A stretch of 64,000 bases of DNA, taken from assembly GCA_013350335.1 (NCBI GenBank), contig CM023539.1, positions 34,024,631-34,088,630 of the forward strand, written 5' to 3'. Shown one piece after another: positions 39,501 to 52,100 of the stretch (within the stretch, counting starts at the first letter, position 1; the number at the start of each line of letters is the position of its first letter). The notes below the pieces were generated by a model that ran no database searches, was not told the DNA's origin, and saw only the letters and a list, made by a program, of their open reading frames with translations. The position numbers and the translations under genes are program-made. Origin of the DNA: Chimonanthus salicifolius. Lineage: Eukaryota; Streptophyta; Magnoliopsida; Laurales; Calycanthaceae.

Positions 39501-40029
39501 GCGGCCATCAAAACCCCAATCAAACCGGACAAAATCGGGGAGGGCCTGTTAAACAAGAATGGGTCCCATGAAGGGAAAAATGATGATTTTCCTCTCCAAA
39601 TGCAAGCTAGAGTTGATGTAGGGAAGAGAGGGCCTCAAGAGCAACCTAATGGACCCAATGTGTACCAAGAATGAAGCCTATTTGGATTAGCTTTGGGCCA
39701 CTGCCCATTTGGAGACATTTTGGGCCTCAAAAAGCCCATGAAATCAGGCCCGTTTTCTGCCAAGCAGTTTGGTATCCGAGTCACCCATCAGATTGTTGGA
39801 GTAAATTAAAATCACAAAATCAAACCATGCAAGGGACACAGGATTTACGTGGTTCGGCAAGATTGCCTACATCCACGGGACGTGCTAAATCCAATATGAA
39901 GAATAATCGGTCAAGTTATAAGGATTACATCCTACCCGCAGGTTACAAGGACTACATCAATCCTACCTACTCTTCCTCACAATCTCTCTTTCTCCTTCTG
40001 TACAGCCTAGAAACCTTAGGATGAAAGGA

Positions 40030-40075
<46 letters not shown>

Positions 40076-43000
40076 GCCCACTAGGCCTGGGCCCATCAGA
40101 CAATTCAAGCCCAAACATGCTTTGAGCCATAAAACCCAACGAACTCCACCTTGGCGAAAAGGCCCGACACAATGAAGATTGTTGTCCTGAGTTTGTACCA
40201 AGAATGAAGCCTATTTGGATCAGCTTTGGGCCACTGCCCATTTGGAGACATTTTGGGCCTCAAAAGCCCATGAAATCAGGCTCGTTTTCTGCCAAGCAGT
40301 TAGGTATCCGAGTCACCCATCAGATGACATGTCACAGCCCATGTGGATACCACCTGGGATTCCAACTTGGACCAAAATCCACCAAATTTAGCAATCTTGG
40401 GAGTTGGAGCAACTTGAGCCCAACGTAGAAAGGTTGTATTTTGCAAATACAGGTTGAAACGTGTGCTGATATTCCTGGGCTGGGTTGAGGACAAAATTGG
40501 CCTGTTAAACTCAGCAATAAATCACATTTGGTGATGGCCAGGAATTTGCCTCAGGAAGCGGGAGTCCTGAGTTTGATTCTCACTCCATCCTAAAGGACCA
40601 GTCCCCATAGAGCTACGTGGTGTATGTGAGTAGGAAAGGTTGCACATGCCTCGAGGATTAGTCGAGTGTTCTAAGAAGACTGGACACCTTGGTCATCAAA
40701 AAAAAAAAATTAGAATTAGTCGGAGAAAAACCACTGCAAGATCAACAACAAATCAGTCTGGGCGTGAGGACTGTTTTGAGCAGATTATGGGCCTGAGTTT
40801 TGGGAGAGTTTTTACAAGGCAAGAAGTGTGATCAACGACTGAGATTTAAGGACCTGCTACACAGAAGATATGGACGGCTAGTGGACCTGTATATGGACTA
40901 AACAGAAAAAAAAAATGAAAATTAGTGGCTGCTCAAACACAGCAGATCTGGGCGTTATTGGGCCTGGATTCTGGGTCTGATTTGCAGGGAAAAATGACCA
41001 GATCTGTTGCTGGGATTTAAAAACCCAAGTTAAGCCAAGATTATGAAGAGATTATTGTGTTATTTTTTTAATTAAATTTAATTATTTAAAGAATTCCAAA
41101 TGGCAGCAGGCCATTGGACAAGTTTTATTTTACCAATAAGCCCAGATCTGCAGGGCCTGGCATTTGATTTAGTTTAGGACAACAAGTTTCTTTATTTTTT
41201 ATTTATTTAATTCTTGGATTTTAGTTTCTAGGATTGTTATAAAATGATGTAGACACATCATGGACCAGACTTTATCAAGGAAGATTGGTTGGACTTCATG
41301 AACAGATTTGATTGCGGACACACTAATTGGACCCGTCTAATTGGCCTGTCATAAATATGGACTTGGCTCATTTGGACCTAGGTAGTGGGCCCCACACCCT
41401 GAGTGACCCAAATACCCATTCCCTTGACCCAATTACGTCCAATTTAGTTCTACCCATACCCAAGACCCAAGTCAAAAACTCTTTGCTTGTTTGGCTGTCC
41501 AACTCCAACAAAATCTCTCCCAAAAGTCCCATATTTTCCACCGTTTTGGCCCTAGTTTTTCTACCCATTGACGTGTTTTGGAGGATATAATTGCATGCAA
41601 TAACATGGGAAATATATCCATTCACAACCCACTAACGTATGTATTTGTGGGAAGATATCTATGCACAATGTATGGTATTTGTGGTATTTGAAGCTTTGAC
41701 TGTCCACCATTCTTGAGTGGATGAGTTTTGGCGATTAGTTTCTTTTATTATTTGTTTAATCAAATCCAAATCCCACAATTTGTGTGGTTGATTAGGATCA
41801 ATTAGGCATGGTCGAATATTGCTAGCAAAGATAGGATTTTTCATCTTTACTAATTATTTTATGCTTTTTCTTCAAAAAAGCACTATTGTAATTTCGATTT
41901 TGAGCATGGAGTAAAAATTATTTTTGGACCCAGTTTCCATACCCAATTTCTGAATATTGGTGAAGAATCTATTTAAGCTTTGCTTGGGGCTTCAATCGTT
42001 ATCCAGATCTTCGGATCCACCTCCGATCTTCGGATCAATCCTAGGTTAGTACCATGAATTAATTAATTTCACTGTTTTAGGCTTGAGTTTTGATTTGTGC
42101 ATAAATTTTCATCTTTCTCTTATATCTTAACTCAACCCTAAAACACTGATTTCATGGGAACAGGGCTTCTTAGAAGGATTATTGATCTCACTAAGAAAAG
42201 AGGCATGGTTATTTGGAACCCAATCGGCCTAGGCTTTCAAATTTGCAATAAATTTGAAATCCTCAATTTCTGGCGACTGTAAGGCACGACGTGTTGTCTT
42301 CCCCGCTTTGCATCATGAAACCCAGTCATGAGTCGACCATTGGATGTACAATTAGATTTGAAGAAAAATTTAAAACTTTGAGCTTGTTGGGCCTCTCCAA
42401 CTGTTGGTTAGTCTGTTTTGGGTTTCTTTTGAATTTTAATTTGAGTTTGTGTTTGAATTAAATTTGATCTGATTGTTGAATCTCTTTGAATTGTAAATGT
42501 TAATGTTTATGTCTTGCATTTATCAATTGCTTGATTAAATTTTAATTCCACATCCAAATTAATTCATTAGAAGGTTCTTTAAGTTTTACTTGAAGTTGAG
42601 TTGGATTAGAATTCATGCATGCATTGATTTCTTAATTACATTTAATTTGTGTTAATTAATTGCTTCGACGCATTGCAATCAAATTTCTATTTCCTTGTTA
42701 GTATTGAATTCTTAGAGCACCTAATTTCATTGGTGAATTTGTCATCAAATTATCTCTCTTTCTTTCTAAAGTGAGAGTGAGAGTGAGAGTGAGAGTTGGG
42801 GTCTTTATCATTAAGATCCTTGATTCGGATTGAAAAATTCGAGTAAAAAATTTGTCCTTAAGTTGAGGGTCTAAGGAAATTTTTGAGATTTCAACACTTT
42901 CATCGGTTGGATTGTTAGATCACTCGTAGTTATGACCTTCAGCCTTCATCACCAGGTGAGTGGGGTGTGGACGATAAAGTAGAAAATACCGGATCTCTAC

Positions 43001-46000
43001 TAATAAAGGCATGGAGGAGAATTGGTAGGGGTAAAGGTAGGATAGCCAGAAATAGACAACCAAAGGTGCAGGACTGTTAGGCTCCTCTTAGGGTAAAGGT
43101 ATTTAGGGGGCTTGCCGAAAATGAGAATATCTTAACGATTGATCATTTGAGACATAGGAGGATGGTTATAGTTAACGCTTGTCCTCTCTGCTTATCAGAT
43201 GCAAAATCAGTGAACCATCTCCTTCTCCATTGTTGGTTTGCATCTCAGATATGGTTGCATTTCTTTCAGCTTGTAGGTATTGCTTTCTTTGTGTCAAGGG
43301 CTTGGCATGATTTGTTTAATGAAGTAATAATTTTGGGGTGGAGCTCCTTCTGAAGAAATCTTTGGAAAGTAACGTCTTTGAGCATCGTTTAGTCTATCTG
43401 GTTAGAGAGGAATAAAATGGTATTCCAAGGTAAGGTGTTGTCTAAATCTCAAGTCATTGAAGTGATTAAGTTTCAAGCAGCCTAGTGGATTGTGGGTTCA
43501 GAAAACTATTGGGGTTGCAAATTTCTTATATATATAGGGATTGGGCCTCGTCAAAATTTTTTTATGCAGAATTTGAACTCCTCTAAGTCGGCTTCTTGGA
43601 TTCCTCCAGAGCTGGGTCTTCTCAAGTTCAACTTTGATGGTAGTTGTGTGCAGGACCGTGGTTTGGCAAGCTATGGTGGTGTCGTTAGAGATCACTCTGG
43701 AGAAACTCGAATCTTTTTTGTTGGTCCTCTTCCCAAGTATTCTATGATTGAAGTGGAACTTCATGCCCTGTGTAAAAGTGTCATGGAAATGGAACAGTTG
43801 GGGGTTGTTGGAGGTACTTTAGAAGGTGATTCCAAGATGATGGTTAGCTGGGTGTCGTGCTCTATCTGCACTTAGATCTATCTGGACAAGGTCGAGAGGA
43901 TTCGACACTCCATTGTCACCCATGGATTTTTGGTCTCTTGGATTCCTAGAGTTGCAAACTGTACAACAGATGATATGGTGCGGCAGGGTCTTTCTATGTC
44001 TTCGAATGTTAATAAATTGTTGTAATTTTTTGGGTGGTTTTACTCTTGTTTGGGTTGCTGGGTTGGAGGTCTTCTAGTGCCTGTTTTTGTATTCCCCTTT
44101 CTTGTAAAGTTTCTCTCTTGATGTGAATAATATGGTTACCTTTCAATAATATAAAAAGGTGCAGCATTGTTATAGGACAGAAGGGGGAACCACCATTTGG
44201 GACATCCAATTTAGAAAACCCTTGAGAGATCTTGAGCAAGAAAATTTAGAGGAGTTAGTATCAATGCTAGGAGAGTTACCTTTCTATAGGGAGGAGGAGG
44301 AAGAGAGAATATGGAAGGGAGTCTCATCGGGGACTTTCTCAATGAAAGTAGCGGTCAATCTAGCCCTTCTTGATCCTCGTAACGAGACTGACCTTTCCTT
44401 CTCCGCTTGGACTGGTTTGGCTCCCCCAAGGGTCCAAACTTTTGTTTTTTTTTTTTTTGGCAACAGTAACAAATGGATTCATTAAAAGAAGAGGAGGATA
44501 CAAAAGAGAAAGCCATGTATAGGAGAGGTATACATGGCTAACAGAAGAAAACAAAGAAAAACATCTAAGAACTATGAAAAAGAAAACCGTATACAGTATA
44601 GATACAATGTGGAGTTCCCCATCACCCCATCCACCCAAACAGAGACATAATTAGATTAGAGAAGCGCCATTATGGGTCTATGCTTTTGAACTCCCACTTT
44701 TGCTAGAAAATCAGCAATATTGTTCGCCGACCGAGGAACGTAAGTGAAGGTGATACCCCTCTTCTTGCATAACCTTCTAATGTCCCTAAAAATGGTAACC
44801 AGTTTCCATGGGGGAGATTTCCTATTACTAGCCCAGGAGATAGCATTAGTCGAATCACCTTCAACAATGAGCTTACCATTCCCAAGCTTAGACAAAGTCT
44901 GAAGTGTTCTCCTAATTACTTTCAATTCCGCCTTATTCGACTCCATAATACGTAAGGGTTCAGAAAAAGCTAATAACATCCTACCCCCATCATCGTGCAA
45001 CAACCTGCCTATTCTTGATAGACCCAGTTTACCTCTTGTTGCCTCATCCACATTAAATTTAAAACAGTCTTGAGGTGGCACTACCCAATCAACCCTGGGT
45101 TTTCTACCTTTCCCTACTCCCCTCATACACCCTTCCCATGTAAGGTAGAAATCTTCCAGGGCCAATCCAGAGAATTCCTTACAAACAGAAAGCCATCCTA
45201 TCAAGTTCCATTTTTCCTTCTCGAAAACTTCTCCTACAGACCCCCTCTTGTCTTCAAAGATCCTCCCATTTCGCTCTTTCCAAATAGCCCACGTGACTAC
45301 AAAAGGAACCATCTTCCAAGCCAACCTAGCTCTACCCCTGAAGCCGCTACCCCCCGACCCCCCCCACATCCTGTGACCACTCCCTCCACACCTTTCTCAA
45401 TGGCCCACGAGCATCCAAATAGCCTCAAAAAGGAACACCAAACACCCCACGTGAACCGACACTCACACAGTAACTTATCCACAGACTCCTCTTCCTCCCC
45501 ACACAAAGTGCACATAATCGAAGCGTTTTCTGGGAGGATACCCCTTCTCCTTAGATTGAGTCTAACTGAGATCTTCCTTTTTAGGGCCTCCCACATAAAG
45601 ACCTGGATTCTAGGGACTAGGGGGCACCTTGAAATTCCAGGCAGGATTGCACAACGGCGGTGAGTTCAGGTTAGCGTCATAAGCTGAATCAAGGATAGAT
45701 TTTATTGAGAAGGATCCAGATGGCTGCTTGGACTAAATCCACTTGTCTTCCTCATCTAACCACAACTTGGTGTCCCCCAAGAGAGTGATCATCGCCCGGT
45801 GGAGGTCCACTTCAAAATCTCTTAGGGGTCTTCTATAAGGGATAGACCACCGTAGTGCATCATCGGCTTCATTGTAGTACTCACTAATCAGTGCATCCTG
45901 GTTCAGTGTAGTTCTGAACAGTCTTGGGAATGACTCCATAAGTGGCCGCTCCCCCAACCACTTGTCTTTCCAAATAAGCGCCATCCTTCCATTCCCAACC

Positions 46001-46121
46001 AAGAGTTTGACCCCCAGTCTGAAAAGCCTCACCTATCATACCCCCGCTATTCTCTAACCTCATCAACGCTTTTACTACCGCGGATCCTTCCCTCGCCGCC
46101 CTGATACCTAATCTCCAAACC

Positions 46122-46155
<34 letters not shown>

Positions 46156-49100
46156 CCCCCCCGGTCTACCTCTCCATACCTAACTACCAAGACCTTCCTC
46201 CACAGAGCCTCTTTTTCAACTGGAAATCTCCAAAGCCATTTGCATAATAGGGCCTGGTTCCTATCCCTCATGCTCAATATCCCCAATCCTCTTTTATCTC
46301 TAACATCCCGAACATCCTCCCATTTCAGTAGATGGATTTTCCTAGCTTGACCATTGCCCTCCCATAGAAGTTTGGTGTGCCTGAAAAAGTAAAATTATCT
46401 CTAGAATGGAATTATTCAGGAGGGGTGTGTTGAGAACAGGTGATGACTTCCACTACACTCTGTGGCAGCCAAGAGGACGATGTGGATCATTTGTTCGCAA
46501 GATTCCCAATGGCAAGGTGTCTATGAAATTGTTTTGTGGGCATGATGGGGGTGTCCTGGGTCTTTGACAGATCATGTGGGAGAGTTGTGGGAAGCTAGAT
46601 GACCATGGGCCTTGGATCCATAATGAAGAAAGCATGGTATACTATCCCAAGAGTGGTCCTATGGTCTATTTGGATGGAGAGGAACTCTAGGATCTTCGAG
46701 AACAATGCATCTGAGGAGAATGAGATTCTCTTGAAGGCTAAATGGAGGCTCTACGCTTGGCTTTTGGCGTGTAAGGACATTAAGGGTTGAAAATGATGGA
46801 CTTCTTTACTTCGTGGGAAGGATGCATGAGTAGTGTGCCTAAAAGGGCTAGCACTCCTGAGAGTTGGTCTCCCCCCCGCCCCCTGTTAGGAACCTCTAAA
46901 TTCAATTTCGATGGTGCAGCTACGGGAAAACCATGGCCGGCAGGGATAGGAGAGGTACTACGTAACTCGGCTGGTACATCTTCCATTGCTTTCTCAGAAT
47001 TAGTGGGCGTGAGAGATATTAATGAGGCTGACCTTTGAGCTAATAGGAGAGCTTTGACATTGTGAAGGTCTTTCGGCCAAGGGAAGTAAATCATAGAAGG
47101 GGATTCGGCGAACGCGATCAAATAGACTAAGGGGAAGAAAAGACCCCCTTGGGAATTGATTACAGTGGCCAAGGAAATAAAGGAATTATGTTTGGGTCAT
47201 GAGGTTTTCTTTGTGCAGGTTAGGCAGTCAGCCAATGGAATTGCAGATTTCTTTGCAAAGACTAGAGTACACTTGACGATTGATGGCGTATTCCTCTTGT
47301 AACTGCTAGGGGAGGGTTGGAGAGGACCATTGTGCCTACATTTTGGAGTTTCATTGTATTTAGTCTCTGTGTTTAGGACTCTTGGCTTTTGCATTTGTTC
47401 TCCTTTTCTTTGTTTTGGGTTCAAGTCTCTTAGACCCCTTCATGTAACTATAACATTTCTTATGCTTTAATATATTTATCATCTTGTTACTGCTCAAAAA
47501 AAAAAATGCCAATTTTTCCCTCTTTAAATTCTGAATTTTGCCGTATCTTACTGTTCAATAGATTTTAGGGCATGGACAATACCATTATGGGAACCATCTG
47601 ACTGGATTAATCTACCAGGTGGCAAGTACCTCCTGTGCCATTACTTGTTAAATATGAAAAACCATTCTATGAATTGAGCTTCATGTAATGACTTCTCTCA
47701 GCTCCTATTCTAGGAAGAACATGAACTGGATTTCGTATACAACCAGCTGATAGAAGCAAAGAAGGAGGCTAATAAGTCAAAGGAAGAAGCCCTTGCAGAG
47801 TTAATAAAGCGTAAGAAATTGGAAGCTGATGCTGCAGAAGCAATAAACAAGGTATGGTTGCATTTGGTCATGTTATAGGAAATCCTTCTATTTCTTCTTT
47901 TGTTCAAAGTGGTATATAATGTATCAACAAGGGGGACCCATCAGATCCTGAGTTAAGTAAATTTTCAGTTTTTGTCACGTGGTGAGTCACAATGATGCCA
48001 TTCATGTTGGATACATATTTTGGTTATCCACACTATTCATGTTACAAGTCATGGTTGTCTTGTTGCAACACAGAGGAGCCGGGCCATTGGGTCCCACCTG
48101 ATTTGGTGAATCGTATCTGAAATAGGAGTAGATGCTTATGGATCTTAGAATCAATACTATATTGGAGAGTATCGTAAGGGACCAAATTGGGAGGTTAGGA
48201 TTGGATATTTTCAATTAGAATAGGCTTGTCCTAAAATAGATTAGATGCTTTTGAATCTTTGTGTTTGCATGACTTGGTTTACTATTATTATTTCTTATGC
48301 ATGAATGCACAAATATCTAGAGGCCGCCAACAATTATCTTGATTGATGAATCCAAGCAAGCAAACTCAATATTTAATATGAAGCTTGTCAATGACAGTTG
48401 ATGCCCAAAAAAACTGAGATTGGACAGTTGCAACCTATCTATTCTTTTCTTTCCTCTTCTTTTATGGTAATTGTTGCTTAATCCCTTTGTTAATTGTCTA
48501 CTTCTGTATAACAAATTGAAGTGTGTGTGTTTTCTGATCCAAGATGTTTATAGGGCTTTCTCCATCCAATGTAGAGCCCAATGACCAAAAAAAAATACCA
48601 ACAGAAGAATGAGTATGTATCTTGCAAGCATTAAAAAACTATGAAGTGCTTTGCATAGGTAGGGTTATATACAATAGGCCAGCAACAATACGGATTTTGC
48701 AGATTGTGGAATCATGGTCTCTATACAGACATAATTGTTGCCTCAAATATCTGTATATTTGCTGTATGATAGGGCCCCATGATTCCCCTTAATCTCCAAT
48801 GCCATTCTGTGGTATGGAATATCTATTGGGAATTTTTTAGCAAGAGAGTTATCAGGGATGTGCTTTTGTTTTAGTTGCTCTTAGGACTTTGGATGTGCTT
48901 CAGAACTTACTTATCTATGTTTGACCATTCATTTGAGGTGTCATTGAAAATAGGAATAAGATTAAACATGTTACGTTTTTTCCATCTTTTCCACCCCAAA
49001 TTGATCTTTGGAAATATTTTACTAGTTTAGGTGGAAAAGCATCCTTTCTGCAAACCCCTTTCCATGAACATCTTATGTACCGTAGGGGCTGTTTGCCGAT

Positions 49101-52100
49101 TTCCTTGAGGAAATCAAATTCCATAGGAAAAATTATGTTTGCGTGTGATCCATGTCAATCAACAATTACCGCGAAATCTGGCACCGTGTCTGGCCCTGGA
49201 AACCTAATGTTTCTATTCTTTGTGTCAATAATCTTTTTTCCACAAAAATGAATGAGATGGTCTCGCCAAACAAGGAAAATCTCCCTTTCTTCCTTGTTAT
49301 ATTTTTCTATCTCCCCGAAGCGGAAATGGATTCCTTGAAAGAAGAAAAAAATGTCTCAAGTTCTATTTTGTTGGCAAAGAGCTCTTATTCCATAGAAGAA
49401 GTGGAAGGGCTTCATTTTCTTTGCTCTTCACTCTCCATGTGCTAGAAATTGGCAAACAACTCCTTAGGCTAAGATTTTAAGCTCTAATTTCATGATTTTG
49501 TTTTGGAAAAATAGAAGGCAGATACATTCCTTCTTACAGCATTTCTTAATTCATCTTTTAAAAGAACCATGAGATTTTTCTTTTAAATTTAGTTCGGAAA
49601 ACAAATAATCAACCATCAACCATGTCCATAAAATACATGGTAACATATGTTAGAACTATTGAGGAATTTGAATATTTTCTTCGCATGATCATGAATTGAT
49701 CTATGAGTTCTTATTTTCTGGATGCTTGTATAATATCTTACTATGTTTTTCAAATGAATCTTGCTCACTCAATGGTCATTTTCCTTATGGAACTGCCTAC
49801 TTTGTTACAACTAAAAGATAGCTTTAAAAATGGCCAAACATCTATTCTTAAAATTAAAAAAAAAAAACTAAGGTTCAAAAGCTTGTGTGGATTCTTTTCC
49901 CTTCAATTTACTTAGATGGAATTAATGAAAAGCACAATCTTGGGGAATCGTCTATAATGATCGCAACTACTAAAACAGATGGAATAGGGCTTCGGCTGAT
50001 AACAATTTACAATGTTCACAAGTTCATTTTCTTTTATCTTGTTCAACGATTGGAACCTTTTTCCTGAAATAGTAACTAAAATTATTAAAGAACACATGTT
50101 CACAAAGGAACATTAGATTTTGTTTATGTTTCCATTAAGTTATTAAATTTTAGTTTTTGTGTTCAACTTGGTCACTACCAAAACTGAGATGAATAAACTG
50201 AGTTGCAAGTATCTCAGTCATCATCATCGTCAAAGTCATTTATCCAATCTATTTCTTCATAATCAAGATCTTGTCATAGTGTTGCATCCAAGGTTTTCAA
50301 ACCCATACCACTCAACAAAGCGTTCAAGGCTCTAATTTGGTCCTTTCAAACGGTTCAAACCAGGAAACCATGAATCCATGTGATTTCAAAATGAAATATA
50401 TCATAAATTAAAGATATAAACTCATGAATATAGTTAAAACTTTATTTATATTAAATTCAGCAAAACTATGGGCTTAATCTTAAGCATAAAATACAGAGTT
50501 TTAAAACGATAGTAAGATCTCCAAATACATACAGAAACTTGATATCATAAAGTGGAAGGTAGAACTCAGAACTTTAACCCTAGATAGATGGGAAATGGTT
50601 GTTGTTGCTCGGTGTTGCTGCTGATGATGATGTAGAATTTTGAAACCAAAGGATTTACACAAAGTTGTGTAATTACAAGGACTCTTATATTAAACTAAGT
50701 TTTCGACATCACAAGTTAATTTTAAATGATAAAAAAGCATAATAATATTTTGTCGACTATAATTCTATAAAAAAATATTTATATGGGTGCTTGTGTACTA
50801 GGAGAATCCAACATGGGCTCATGGAAAGAAAAGCATAATGCATATCCAGGTTGACATGTAGACATTGTAAAATTTCTGAAAGCAACCATATTCTCCTTAT
50901 ATGATGGCTGTTATGGCAATCTTTCTCGCAACAAAAAATTATTGATGAAAAAATCCTATTCAAAACAAAGTCAGCTTGGTAGAGGTGTTTACTTAAGATG
51001 CATTTGGTTCATCTTAATCTGTATTGTAATGACAGTTACCAAGTTGTGGACCAAAACCAAGATTTAGATCCCTGTTTACATGTGATGCTTGCATTGTGTT
51101 TGTCCAATGTCATTAAATGTTTTAATTTTGGTGCATAACAGCACATTATATGCCATTTTATGTTCAAAGCTTATTACTGTTTCCAAACATTGGTCTCTAC
51201 TATGGAACTGCAGTGATGATCTCCAACTTCTCCTATTCTGCCATTTTATTATACCGTCTCTTTTTCCACTCTTTCCAGATGAAGACTTCTGAAATTGCCT
51301 TTGTACAAGAAAATGAACTCAGAAAGGAAATTGAAGATGAAATAAGAACAACTAAACAGGAGCAAGAAAATCTCTTGGTGAAAAGAGATGAAGCCATGAG
51401 TGAGTTACAGAAAACCATGAGAAGCTTAGCAATTCTTGATGGACATGCCCGTGACGCTGCCCATCGTCGGGATGAAGCAATCAGAGAGTTGAAGCTCATC
51501 CAAGCATCTGTAATGGCTCTTAGGCAAGAAAAGAAGAAGATGCATCGGCAAAGAGAGGAAGCTGTGCGTCAACTTGAACGATGGAGAAGTCGTAACCATG
51601 GAAAAGCTTGGAACTGTGACACGTTTGTTAGGTGCATTGATGAGGCTGATGAGTTCACAGCATTTTCTCTGTCCGATCTGCAAACTGCTACTTGCGACTT
51701 CTCAGAGAGCTTCAAGATTGGGAAAGGAGGCTATGGATGCATCTATAAGGGGGAGATGTTGAATAAAAGTGTTGCCATAAAGAAATTGCATCCACATAAC
51801 ATGCAAGGCCGTTCAGAATTTCAACAAGAGGTTTCCTCTCTCTCTCTCTCTCTCTCTCATGGTTATACATTAATTAATTATATAAAAGGAATATCGAGCT
51901 ACAGAAATGTATCCCACAAGTTTTTCTAAGATTTGTTTGGATATAACCTACAATGTACTCTTGAAAAGGAAATCCACAAAAGCTAGAACCAAAAAGGGTT
52001 GTCTAGCAGCTTTCCAAAAAGTTGTTTCTGTATTCCCCCTCGATTTGTGTGAGATTTACAAGAAAAAGCAGATTCAAATTTGAAAAGTTTGATGTGAAAG

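Larger units (their letters stand above)
38160..47506 (+). mobile_element. L1-type LINE filling intron 4, interrupted by later insertions
   Basis: TGCCAATT occurs at 38152-38159 and again at 47507-47514, directly after an A-run at 47496-47506, as expected of an L1 with target duplication. Plus-strand blocks in order are reverse transcriptase (38175-39492), middle of ORF2 (44159-44445) and zinc knuckle plus RNase H (46376-47300). A mixed block (39493-44158) and an antisense L1 (44446-46375) separate them. The element lies in the sense orientation of the host gene and does not touch its exons. The 8-bp duplication is short, so the outer limits are moderately sure. Confidence 0.7.

Noticed and set aside
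44656..45369. A 237-codon open frame as a host RNase H gene
   Set aside because: It is the RNase H end of an antisense L1 with adjacent zinc-knuckle and ORF2 blocks and a T-run tail.
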